From Bacteroidota bacterium (GTDB lineage: Bacteria; Bacteroidota; Bacteroidia; Cytophagales; Cyclobacteriaceae): a stretch of 12,933 nucleotides of DNA. Shown in pieces: positions 1 through 6,719 of the stretch. Position 1 is the first letter of the stretch. Each line of letters starts with the position of its first letter. The stretch is taken from contig JAEYXN010000316.1 of NCBI GenBank assembly GCA_023431285.1, positions 1 to 12,933 of the forward strand, written 5' to 3'. The notes below the pieces were generated by a model. It was not told the DNA's origin. It worked only from the letters and a program-made list of their open reading frames with translations, and searched no databases. Both the position numbers and the translations under genes were made by a program.

Positions 1-291
1 CCCTTAAGTCAACACTCATAAATTAGAGTGATTTTGCGGAGATTTTAAAGTGAATTGAGAGAGATTTTACGAAAATAATTTGATCAAGCTCTATTAAAAA
101 TCTGATGCCAATATGAAAAATCCCATCCTGGGGATAATTTAATAAAAGCCGGTTCCGATTATCGCTTCACGCACAGTTCTGTCTCGAACATAAAACTACT
201 ATAAAGCCCGCGATGTCGGAGAAACGTCCTGGCGTGATCCTCCTTTTGGTTGGTACAAGGATTTTAAGACAGCGATTAACATCTCCATTAC
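1..291. other. AT-rich non-coding leader upstream of the repeat-protein gene
   Basis: No convincing coding sequence is seen. A 60-codon open frame starting at 213 overlaps the signal-peptide region of the next gene in another frame and has no protein-like character. A short inverted repeat (CACTC/GAGTG, 13-30) followed by ATTTT could be the tail of a terminator for a gene to the left, but the 5-bp stem is weak. ATTG (54-57) and TAATTTG (76-82), 18 bases apart, resemble a degenerate Bacteroidota promoter (TTTG ... TAnnTTTG). That would imply a leader of about 200 bases, and the -7 box lacks one T of the consensus. The stretch is best read as the 5' regulatory region of the gene at 292. Confidence 0.4.
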
Positions 292-3045
292 ATGAAGTCG
301 CGATTCCTTCACCTCATCCGCTTTCCGGCGCGGACCATTATCTCTCTGATCACCCTTTTGACCGTGGTGACATCCCTTTCAGCGCAACCAAATGAAAAAC
401 CCGAGATCATCGGACAGGAACCTCTCTCGACACCTCAGGGTACGCCCCTGGAAATCCTTCTCACACATCTGCATGTCGAAGATCCCGACAATGTATATCC
501 TGACGATTTTACACTTAAAGTCGACAAAGGAAAAAACTACTCCGTGAATGAAAACACAGTTACACCGGATGCCGGTTTTACGGGTACCCTCACCGTTAAG
601 GTGACTGTCAATGATGGTAATAAGCCAAGTCCTAAGTTCGATCTGATTGTAGAGGTTATCGCAAATACACCCACGAACATCCCTCCGGTGATCACTGGTC
701 AGGTCGCCCTGAGTACAGATCAAGGACAACCTATTACAATTCAGTTATCCCATCTCATGGTGGATGACCCCGACGATACTTATCCCGAAGGATTCAGTCT
801 TGCACTTTCCCCGGGAACGGGATACACAATAGTGGGTCAGACAATAACACCAGATGAAAGCTTCATTGGAACACTCAACGTACCAGTCACGGTGAATGAT
901 GGTGAAGGCGAGAGTGAACCATTCAACCTCGCAGTCACTGTAAATGCTGCAGCCCCGCAGAACGTTGCGCCGGTAATTACGGGTCAGGTTCCGCTTTCCA
1001 CGATGCAGGGCACCGCCTTCACTGTTACGCTTGCACACATCACCGTCACCGATCCGGACAATATATTTCCCGGTGATTTCACTCTGACCGTGGGTTCAGG
1101 AGCAAACTATTCCGTCTCGGGAAATACCGTGACTCCGAACGCTACCTTTGTAGGGACGCTTCTTGTATCAGTACGCGTTAGTGACGGCACCGACCTGAGC
1201 GCACCTTTCACGATGGAGGTCGCGGTGGAAGCAACTCCCCCTGGAAATGTGAAGCCAGAGATCACGGGGCAGGTGCCCTTGACGATCAAGGATGGTGAAT
1301 CTATAGAGATTAAGCCTGAACATCTTACGGTAACAGATCCCGATGACACCTATCCCTCAGGTTTTACATTGGCTATAGCAGGAGGAGCAAATTATTCTGT
1401 CAGCGGTACCAGGGTAACTGCCCAGCCGGGGTTCACCGGAAAGCTAAGCGTCCCCGTCACCGTGAATGACGGCGAAGCCAATAGCGATCCTTTCAATGTG
1501 TCGATCACTGTCGAGCCGAACCCAGTGCAGAATGTCAAGCCGACCATTATCGGACAAAACCCGCTTTCGATCCTGAATACGGAAACACTCAGTTTACAAC
1601 TATCCCATCTTTTTGTAACAGACCCCGATGACACTTACCCGAATGGATTCACGCTTAAGGTCTACGCAGGAAGCGGTTATACTTTCACAGGAACCACTAT
1701 CAAACCGGAAGCTAATTTTACGGGTACCCTTACCGTTAAGGTATCGGTGAATGATGGCGAGGATGACAGCAATGTTTTTGACCTTAAAGTCACGGTAACA
1801 GCCCCGGCAATGAATGTGAAGCCTGTGATCACTGGGCAGCAAGAGCTTACCACTTTTCGAAACACACCTCTCACCTTGCGTTTGACGCACCTGATTGTCA
1901 GCGATCCGGATGATGAATACCCGGGAACATTTACAATGCAGATCGTTCCCGGAAGTAACTATTCCGTATCGGGAAGCATAGTTACGCCGTCCCAGAATTT
2001 CATTGGAACCCTCCTCGTAGGAGTGCGGGTGAATGACGGTACGGTCTGGAGTGAGCAATTCCTTCTTACGGTCACTGTAGTTGAAAAAGACGAACTCCGC
2101 ATCAGTAGCCAGAAAGAAATTATTGTCGAAGAGGACAGCGTGTTTTCTCTTGGATTGCAGCTTCTGGAAGTAAACGATCCATCGGGAAGTTACCCTTCGG
2201 GATTCCGGCTTATAGTAAGCGCAGGTGATCATTATTCGTTTGCTGGAACCACCGTCACGCCTGCCTCTGACTTTAGCGGAACACTGGAAATTCCTGTCCG
2301 CGTGGAGAACTCGACGTTTACAAGCAATACCTTTAAAGTGGTGGTATTGGTAACACCAAGGAATGACCCGCCGCAGTTCAGTACTTTCGACCAGAGCTCC
2401 ATTCCATACTCATCTGCCTACGGCCCTATAGAAATTGCTGAAGAAGTTGACATCACAGATCCCGATAATGAGGTAATGGTGTTTGCTGAAGTATTCATCG
2501 AAGGAGAAGTTTTTACCTCGGGCAAAGACTACCTTACCGCACCTTCTTCCGCTAACATCCGGTCCGTCTTCGACCCGAATACTGGTATCCTGGTTTTGCT
2601 TGGAGTCGCTCCGCTAACAGAATATCAGAGTGTTATCCGGTCGGTAACCTATACATACGACAATGATACCATCCCGCAGACGCGGAACCGTCCCATTCAT
2701 TTTCGCCTGAATGACGGGGAAGCTTTCAGTAAAGTTTACACAAAGAATGTTGCGATCAGTGAGGCGATAGTGCTGGATATACCGAATGTATTCACCCCAA
2801 ATGATGATTTATCGAATGACACGTGGGTGATCCGGAGTCAGAATAACGGTGGAAATACTTCGGCAACCATCCGTGTTTTTGACAAGCGAGGTGGAATAGT
2901 CTACCAAAGTCATTCTCTGGACCAGGCGTGGGACGGAAAATTCGAAGGGGAAAACTTACCTTCTGATACTTACTTCTACACCATCGAAATCCGATCGAAT
3001 GCAAGTCCGATTACAAGGAAAGGTGTCATCACCATACTAAGATGA
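292..3045 (+). CDS. Secreted tandem-repeat (7 x ~95 aa) adhesin-like protein with T9SS/gliding-motility C-terminal domain
   Basis: A 917-residue exported surface or extracellular protein, probably adhesive or structural. Residues 1-31 form a signal peptide: basic start, hydrophobic core around 16-30, likely cleavage after SLSA. Seven homologous repeats begin at residues 37, 132, 227, 322, 417, 511 and 602. The first four spacings are exactly 95 residues. Each repeat has P-x-I-x-G-Q, a DPDD/DPDN-x-YP-x-GF segment, a Y-S/T-x-x-G turn, a GTL-x-V strand and VNDG, which suggests an Ig/cadherin-like beta-sandwich; the Asp-rich loops could bind calcium (inference). Residues 693-827 form a different cadherin-like domain. 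Residues 830-917 (PNVFTPNDD..., WDG, TYFYTIE) match the CHU_C/gliding-motility type B sorting domain of type IX secretion substrates. ATG 292 is the first start after an in-frame TAA at 277-279. Ligand and function are unknown. No catalytic domain is visible. Confidence 0.9.
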   Translation: MKSRFLHLIRFPARTIISLITLLTVVTSLSAQPNEKPEIIGQEPLSTPQGTPLEILLTHLHVEDPDNVYPDDFTLKVDKGKNYSVNENTVTPDAGFTGTLTVKVTVNDGNKPSPKFDLIVEVIANTPTNIPPVITGQVALSTDQGQPITIQLSHLMVDDPDDTYPEGFSLALSPGTGYTIVGQTITPDESFIGTLNVPVTVNDGEGESEPFNLAVTVNAAAPQNVAPVITGQVPLSTMQGTAFTVTLAHITVTDPDNIFPGDFTLTVGSGANYSVSGNTVTPNATFVGTLLVSVRVSDGTDLSAPFTMEVAVEATPPGNVKPEITGQVPLTIKDGESIEIKPEHLTVTDPDDTYPSGFTLAIAGGANYSVSGTRVTAQPGFTGKLSVPVTVNDGEANSDPFNVSITVEPNPVQNVKPTIIGQNPLSILNTETLSLQLSHLFVTDPDDTYPNGFTLKVYAGSGYTFTGTTIKPEANFTGTLTVKVSVNDGEDDSNVFDLKVTVTAPAMNVKPVITGQQELTTFRNTPLTLRLTHLIVSDPDDEYPGTFTMQIVPGSNYSVSGSIVTPSQNFIGTLLVGVRVNDGTVWSEQFLLTVTVVEKDELRISSQKEIIVEEDSVFSLGLQLLEVNDPSGSYPSGFRLIVSAGDHYSFAGTTVTPASDFSGTLEIPVRVENSTFTSNTFKVVVLVTPRNDPPQFSTFDQSSIPYSSAYGPIEIAEEVDITDPDNEVMVFAEVFIEGEVFTSGKDYLTAPSSANIRSVFDPNTGILVLLGVAPLTEYQSVIRSVTYTYDNDTIPQTRNRPIHFRLNDGEAFSKVYTKNVAISEAIVLDIPNVFTPNDDLSNDTWVIRSQNNGGNTSATIRVFDKRGGIVYQSHSLDQAWDGKFEGENLPSDTYFYTIEIRSNASPITRKGVITILR
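400..2367 (+). repeat. Seven tandem ~285-bp coding repeats (tandem-95 type)
   Basis: Repeat units start at 400, 685, 970, 1255, 1540, 1822 and 2095, so the period is 285 bp for the first four intervals, then 282 and 273. Units 1-6 share P-x-I-x-G-Q at the start and VNDG or V-x-DG near the end. Unit 7 (from residue 602) is the most diverged and has lost both the GQ start and the VNDG motif (VENS instead). Most divergence is at the DNA level, so these are old duplications. One stretch shared by units 1 and 5 is nearly identical (see findings). Confidence 0.88.
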
Positions 3046-3399
3046 CGACGTTATCCTGAACAGGTAAAAAGGCGAAAGGACTTACATTCTCTTCATGAAA
3101 AGGATGGCGTTATAGGCGGTTTCATAGGAGAAACGCTTAAAGAATTGGTTGAGGTACATTCAAGAAGAATGACTTACTCACAGGTAAGAATTGACTTTTG
3201 TCCAGGAAAGCAGAGTCGTTTATGGAGCTCTTTCCTAGGGAAAACAGTGTAGCAGTCGTCAAAGGTTGACGACTTTCATAGGGGAAAGTACATCGCGTCA
3301 TAGGGGAATCTCAATAAAAAATTATCACTTCTGGTATACCGCATTAGGATAATTCATATAGCACCTGTATTTTCGTTGCAGTAAAATTTGGATTAGCTC
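3046..3399. other. Gene-poor intergenic region with hairpin and direct repeats
   Basis: No long open frame with protein-like composition is present in either strand. The region holds a perfect hairpin at 3254-3274 and three copies of TCATAGGrGAA: 3122-3132 as TCATAGGAGAA, and 3276-3286 and 3298-3308 as TCATAGGGGAA. ACAGGTAA also occurs twice, 120 bases apart (3060 and 3180). No recognisable terminator follows the repeat-protein gene. TAAAATTTG at 3382-3390 resembles a Bacteroidota -7 box with one extra base, but no matching -33 box was found. It may be the promoter/operator region of the downstream H1-like gene or an eroded sequence. Confidence 0.45.
3254..3274. repeat. Perfect 9-bp inverted repeat, 3-nt loop
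   Basis: The arms AGTCGTCAA (3254-3262) and TTGACGACT (3266-3274) are exact reverse complements around AGG. The T-tract after it is too short (TTT, then CATAGG) for a standard intrinsic terminator, so an operator or an RNA hairpin is equally possible. It directly abuts the first of the two TCATAGGGGAA copies. Confidence 0.6.
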
Positions 3400-3531
3400 A
3401 TGTTCATGGCTGACCAGCAGATCAAAGAATTCGAAACTCAATTTGACCGGATGAATCCTTCACGCCTGAAGATCACCTGGACGCCCTGCCAATCCTCCAT
3501 CAAAAATTTTTCTCTAAAAACCACTAATTAA
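3400..3531 (+). CDS. Possible 43-aa small ORF upstream of the H1-like gene
   Basis: An ATG at 3400 opens 43 codons ending at TAA 3529-3531, eight bases before the start codon of the next gene. An alternative start is the ATG at 3406. The product begins MFMADQQIKEFETQFDRMNP and is polar, with one Cys and no signal peptide or membrane segment. I do not recognise it. The close spacing would suit a short upstream ORF or a translationally coupled leader, but there is no family match, no clear ribosome binding site and no clear promoter. It could equally be a chance open frame or the remnant of a longer gene. Confidence 0.22.
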   Translation: MFMADQQIKEFETQFDRMNPSRLKITWTPCQSSIKNFSLKTTN

Positions 3532-3539
3532 AAAACGCT

Positions 3540-3950
3540 ATGGCAAAATCAGCGAAAAAGTCTGCTAAGAAAGCAGCAAAGAAAGCCCCTAAGAAGGCTG
3601 CAAAAAAGAAAGCCGCTCCTAAGAAAGCAGCTAAGAAATCCGCTAAGAAAGCAGCTAAGAAGAAGCCTGCTAAAAAAGCGGCAAAAAAAAAGTCAGCAAG
3701 AAAGCCTAACGCAGCCTTCATGGCTCCCCTGACTCCTAGCAGTCAATTAGGTGAAGTTGTCGGAACAAAACCTCTTCCAAGAACTGAGATCATTAAAAAG
3801 ATCTGGGACTACATCAAGAAGAACAAACTCCAGGACAACAAGAACAGAAGAATGATCAATGCAGATGGCAAACTGAAAACCGTTTTCGGTGGCAAAGATC
3901 AGATCTCAATGTTTGAGCTTGCAAAAGTTGTTAACAAACACGTGAAGTAA
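3540..3950 (+). CDS. Histone H1-like Lys/Ala-rich tail fused to a SWIB domain, DNA-associated protein
   Basis: A 136-residue protein with two parts. Residues 1-57 are almost entirely Lys, Ala, Pro and Ser in AAKK/KKAPKK-type repeats like the tail of eukaryotic H1 and bacterial Hc1/AlgP-type proteins, which should bind DNA non-specifically through charge. Residues ~60-136 match a SWIB/MDM2-like domain: PLTPSSQLGEVVG, LPRTEIIKKIWDYIK, NRRMINADGKL and the FELAKVVNKHV end. SWIB domains occur in eukaryotic chromatin remodellers and in some bacteria, notably Chlamydiae and Bacteroidota. The likely role is nucleoid compaction or architecture; partners are unknown. ATG 3540 is preceded by an in-frame TAA at 3525-3527. 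An A9 run at 3683-3691 falls just before the domain junction. The gene stands alone and ends at a strong terminator. Confidence 0.9.
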   Translation: MAKSAKKSAKKAAKKAPKKAAKKKAAPKKAAKKSAKKAAKKKPAKKAAKKKSARKPNAAFMAPLTPSSQLGEVVGTKPLPRTEIIKKIWDYIKKNKLQDNKNRRMINADGKLKTVFGGKDQISMFELAKVVNKHVK

Positions 3951-3969
3951 TACCGGAACTTCCGTTTGG

Positions 3970-4003
3970 AAAAAGCTCGGAGTTTTTCTCCGGGCTTTTT
4001 TTG
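3970..4003. terminator. Bidirectional intrinsic terminator between convergent genes
   Basis: The stem AAAAGCTCGGAG (3971-3982) pairs with CTCCGGGCTTTT (3988-3999) through one T-G wobble, with a TTTTT loop and a run of seven T (3996-4002) on the plus strand. Read on the minus strand the same stem is followed by five T. It therefore serves the H1-like gene (ends 3950) and the BON-domain gene (ends 4041). Confidence 0.9.
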
Positions 4004-4040
4004 TTTATACCCGTGTACAACCGCGTAGTTGACTGGTCTG

Positions 4041-4505
4041 CTATTTAATTCGTAGCCTGTTCTCGATATGCTTTACGCCAGATACAGACTCAGCAAGATC
4101 CTCAGCACGTCTCTTGGCACTCCTGTTCTCAACAGCACCTGCTAATACCACCTCACCACCGTGTACTTCCACTTCTATGTCAGTGGCGTCTACATAAGGA
4201 TCGTCGGTCAGCTTGACATGAATGTCTTCTCTGATACGTTCATCATGTCGTTGGTAATTCCGAGGTCCCCTCCCCCGGAAAAGGCCCTTCCTTTCTTCCC
4301 CACGACCCGCGTTACCAGGCGTATTACCATAGACCGCTCCATATACGAGGTTCTGTTCCTGATCCCACGATATCCTTCCTGCACCTTCCAACGGTAGGGC
4401 CCGACGCCGGTCATTAATCGCTTCGTTGTGTCTTCTTGCATGAGCGGACCGGTATCCGGAATCTTCCGCACCAAAAATCCTTCTGACAAATTCCTTCATT
4501 GGCAT
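4041..4505 (-). CDS. BON-domain protein, likely stress or envelope associated
   Basis: A 154-residue protein. Residues 89-154 form one BON domain: IREDIHVKLTDDPYVDATDI, EVEVHGGEVVLAGAVENRSA, then a helix ending SGVKHIENRLRI, including the conserved Gly of the V-x-L-x-G strand. BON domains (as in OsmY) are thought to bind phospholipid membranes or ligands. The first ~85 residues are Arg/Gly-rich and of low complexity (AHARRHNEA, RGEERKGLFRGRGPRN), as in other cytoplasmic or unprocessed BON proteins. No signal peptide is visible, which differs from periplasmic OsmY. It lies 39 bases downstream of the reductase gene on the same strand, so cotranscription is likely. Two Met codons at the N-terminus (residues 1 and 3) are alternative starts. 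Confidence 0.85.
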   Translation of the reverse strand: MPMKEFVRRIFGAEDSGYRSAHARRHNEAINDRRRALPLEGAGRISWDQEQNLVYGAVYGNTPGNAGRGEERKGLFRGRGPRNYQRHDERIREDIHVKLTDDPYVDATDIEVEVHGGEVVLAGAVENRSAKRRAEDLAESVSGVKHIENRLRIK

Positions 4506-4544
4506 GATATGATCTTTCGGTCACATCAAAAAAAACGATACCAC

Positions 4545-5591
4545 TCACCCCTGAGGTGTCGGATACACCAGTTCAACGTCTCCATGTATGGGATAGCCTG
4601 TACACGTAAGCACACGTCCGGCGCGCAGCTCTTTATCGAGTAAGACTTCATTATAAGACATCCACACCTCTCCCTTCGTGCAGGTAGCAGCACAGGTACC
4701 GCACTTGCCTGCGTCACAACTGTATGGTAACAAAATTCCTCGCGAACGCGCCGCCTGCAAAATTGTCTCCGGATACTGAACCCTGAGCTCAAACCTTTCT
4801 CCCATATAACTTACCCAAACGTTATGAGCACTTTGATCCGGCGGCAAATCCCGAACAACAGTTTTGATTGAATCAAAAATTTCTTTTCGGATTTGTTCCT
4901 GACTCACTCCTTCCCTCAAAAGGGTTATCGTAATCATCTGCATGTACTCATGCGGGCCGCAAAGATAAAACAGGGACGTGCGCCTATCCACTTCGTTGTG
5001 TGCCTGATCTGCCACCAGCTGCTTTGTAAGCCGGGCCCGTAATAGATTCTTATTATTACTGAACAACCATTCTACTCGAAGCTGCGGATATTGTTCTTCC
5101 AGCGCACGGATCTCTCTGAGGAAAATGGTATTCTGCACTGAATGATTGCTGTAAATAAGCCAGACCGATACATCGGGATAATTGTACAGGAGTGTTTTCA
5201 CCAATGGAAGGATCGGCGTTATTCCACTTCCTGCGGCGTAGAATACGAAGGAGGATACCTGCCGTGGTACCGGAGGCAAAACAAAAAAGCCGGCGGGACC
5301 AATAGTAAACAGAGAAGAACCTTCCTGACAGTAGTCGAACAGGTAACGGGAGAATTCGCCGTTGTCTATCCTCTTCACTGTAATGGTTAGCGGCTCCCCC
5401 AATGAGGGTGTTGACGAGATTGAATAGGACCGCCTGTTATCATTCAGCTTATGCGGAAACACGAACGTAAGAAACTGTCCGGCCTGATAAACCAACGGTT
5501 TTCCATCAGTCCTCGAAAGAACGAAAGATCTGGCCCCCGGGGCTTCATCGCGGATGGATTCAATTTTTAACTCTATTAATGGAATAGTCAT
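4545..5591 (-). CDS. Ferredoxin-NAD(P)H reductase-type flavoprotein with C-terminal [2Fe-2S] domain (PaaE/Hmp-reductase-like)
   Basis: A 348-residue electron-transfer protein. Domain order: FAD-binding barrel (residues ~4-105, motif RRSYSIS at 53-59), NAD(P)-binding domain (~112-225, GSGITP at 121-126 and CGPHEYM at 211-217), then a plant-type ferredoxin domain (~257-345) with cluster ligands C292, C297, C300 and C330 in the C-x4-C-x2-C-x29-C pattern. This layout matches PaaE and the reductases of multicomponent oxygenases. It would pass electrons from NAD(P)H through FAD to the 2Fe-2S cluster and then to a partner. No oxygenase or phenylacetate gene is nearby, so the partner is unknown and I give no gene symbol. 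The protein is cytoplasmic with no signal peptide. It heads a probable two-gene unit with the BON gene and is divergent from the CDF transporter across 168 bases. Confidence 0.9.
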   Translation of the reverse strand: MTIPLIELKIESIRDEAPGARSFVLSRTDGKPLVYQAGQFLTFVFPHKLNDNRRSYSISSTPSLGEPLTITVKRIDNGEFSRYLFDYCQEGSSLFTIGPAGFFVLPPVPRQVSSFVFYAAGSGITPILPLVKTLLYNYPDVSVWLIYSNHSVQNTIFLREIRALEEQYPQLRVEWLFSNNKNLLRARLTKQLVADQAHNEVDRRTSLFYLCGPHEYMQMITITLLREGVSQEQIRKEIFDSIKTVVRDLPPDQSAHNVWVSYMGERFELRVQYPETILQAARSRGILLPYSCDAGKCGTCAATCTKGEVWMSYNEVLLDKELRAGRVLTCTGYPIHGDVELVYPTPQG

Positions 5592-5759
5592 ATTAAATTG
5601 TAGTTTCCCTTCCCAATTGATACCAGATGAATCAGATCAGCTGGAGAATACATACAGCATCGTTTGTTCGAAAGGTACAAGTTTCGCAATGTGGGTAAAA
5701 GGACTCATTAAATGTATCGAAGAATGATCATAGTGCTGTGAAAATGACGTAGTGTTGAG
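5592..5759. promoter_or_regulatory. Divergent intergenic region between reductase and CDF transporter
   Basis: The two genes on either side are transcribed away from this 168-bp segment, so both promoters should lie here. I found no exact TTTG...TAnnTTTG pair on either strand and no clear dyad operator. TTTG at 5669-5672 is a possible -33-like box, but the -7 partner is poor. Confidence 0.35.
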
Positions 5760-6668
5760 ATGAGTGATCCTGTAAACATCAAACACAAAGGAATCCGCAG
5801 CACTATTATCGGAATAGTGGTCAGCGGCGTGCTCGCCATCGTGAAAGGTGTGGCCGGTGTGCTCGGGCATTCCTACGCACTTATAGCAGATGCCATTGAA
5901 TCCGCCACAGACATATTTACGTCGACAATGTTGTTGTTCGGACTTCACTGGTCGGCGCGTCCAGCAGATGAGGACCATCCCTATGGTCACGGGAAAGGCG
6001 AGGCTGTCATCTCGATAGGTACTGCGCTGATTTTATTTGGCGCAGCAATCCTCATTATTTACAAGAGCGTGGAGAATATTCTTATTCCCCATAAGACTCC
6101 TGAACCATATACGCTTGTCGTTCTGGTGGTTGTTATTGTCACAAAGGAAATCCTTTATCGGTTTTTGCTGCGCACCGCATCAGAGTCTAACAGCGATGCA
6201 GTACGAGCCGACGCATTCCATCATCGTACCGACGCCATTACATCGGCGGCAGCTTTCGTGGGAATTCTTATAGGCATAGTGGGCGGAGACGGGTTCGAAG
6301 TCGCCGATGATTATGCCGCGTTATTTGCATCGGCCGTAATCCTGATTAATGCTTATTCCATCTTCCGACCAGCGCTCGGTGAACTTCTTGATGAAGAGCT
6401 GGACCCCAGGCTAAATGCTCACGTGAAGCAATTGGCCTCTGAAGTGAACGGTGTGGTGCATGTACAGAAATGCCTCATCAGAAAAATGGGTGTGCTCAAG
6501 TATGCTGACCTGCACGTTTGGGTTGATCCTGCAATCACCGTTGTTGAAGGTCACGAAATCGCGCACCGTGTCAAAGATCATATCATCGATAATCTTCCGC
6601 AGTTCAAGGATATTCTCATACATATCGAGCCTTCACCTCCGCGCCACTCAGAAGACGTAACTGCATAA
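5760..6668 (+). CDS. Cation diffusion facilitator (CDF) family divalent metal transporter
   Basis: A 302-residue inner-membrane antiporter that probably exports Zn2+, Fe2+ or a similar ion against H+. Six membrane segments fit around residues 14-34, 38-62, 82-104, 117-137, 159-175 and 185-205. The TM5 metal motif is HxxxD (H154-D158 within DAFHHRTDAITS). The TM2 motif is DAIESATD, where Glu47 occupies the His position of the usual HxxxD, giving E47-x3-D51. The conserved loop HPYGHGKGE is at 73-81. Residues ~208-292 form the cytoplasmic ferredoxin-like domain with H-x-W (LHVWVDP) and a final H-x-E pair (IHIEPS). The in-frame TGA at 5745-5747 makes ATG 5760 the first start. Metal specificity cannot be read from the sequence. 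It converges on the YceI-like gene through a shared terminator. Confidence 0.92.
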   Translation: MSDPVNIKHKGIRSTIIGIVVSGVLAIVKGVAGVLGHSYALIADAIESATDIFTSTMLLFGLHWSARPADEDHPYGHGKGEAVISIGTALILFGAAILIIYKSVENILIPHKTPEPYTLVVLVVVIVTKEILYRFLLRTASESNSDAVRADAFHHRTDAITSAAAFVGILIGIVGGDGFEVADDYAALFASAVILINAYSIFRPALGELLDEELDPRLNAHVKQLASEVNGVVHVQKCLIRKMGVLKYADLHVWVDPAITVVEGHEIAHRVKDHIIDNLPQFKDILIHIEPSPPRHSEDVTA

Positions 6669-6698
6669 AAAAACGACATGCATCCGCACGTCGCTTTT
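6667..6698. terminator. Bidirectional intrinsic terminator between CDF and YceI-like genes
   Basis: CGACATGC (6674-6681) pairs with GCACGTCG (6686-6693) through one wobble/mismatch, with loop ATCC, flanked by seven A on the left (6667-6673) and CTTTT on the right. Read on the minus strand it gives a GC stem followed by a run of seven T, so it best terminates the YceI-like gene. On the plus strand the stem follows the CDF stop codon directly and has four T. Confidence 0.82.
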
Positions 6699-6719
6699 CT
6701 TATGTGTAGTCAAAAATAC

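Noticed and set aside
13..30. CACTC/GAGTG hairpin followed by ATTTT as a terminator
   Set aside because: A five-base stem with an 8-base AT loop is too weak to call, and no upstream gene is visible in the window.
213..395. 60-codon plus-strand frame overlapping the adhesin signal peptide
   Set aside because: It overlaps the convincing 917-aa gene in another frame, and its translation has no structure or homology that I can recognise.
1600..2232. 210-codon open frame on the minus strand inside the repeat-protein gene
   Set aside because: It is antisense to strong repeat homology. Similar antisense frames recur in other repeats because the repeat codons give stop-free complements, and the composition is not protein-like.
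400..2367. Regular 285-bp periodicity considered as a CRISPR-like or satellite array
   Set aside because: The period follows codons of one protein, units are diverged in DNA but conserved in amino acids, and there are no short identical repeats with unique spacers.
3602..3608. Second in-frame A AAA AAG heptamer in the H1-like gene as a frameshift site
   Set aside because: Such heptamers are expected in Lys-rich coding sequence. This one has only A6, and the -1 stop arises simply from a CCT-AAG pair.
4545..5591. Naming the reductase as phenylacetate-CoA epoxidase subunit PaaE
   Set aside because: Domain layout fits, but no paaABCD or other phenylacetate genes are in the window and many oxygenase reductases share this layout.
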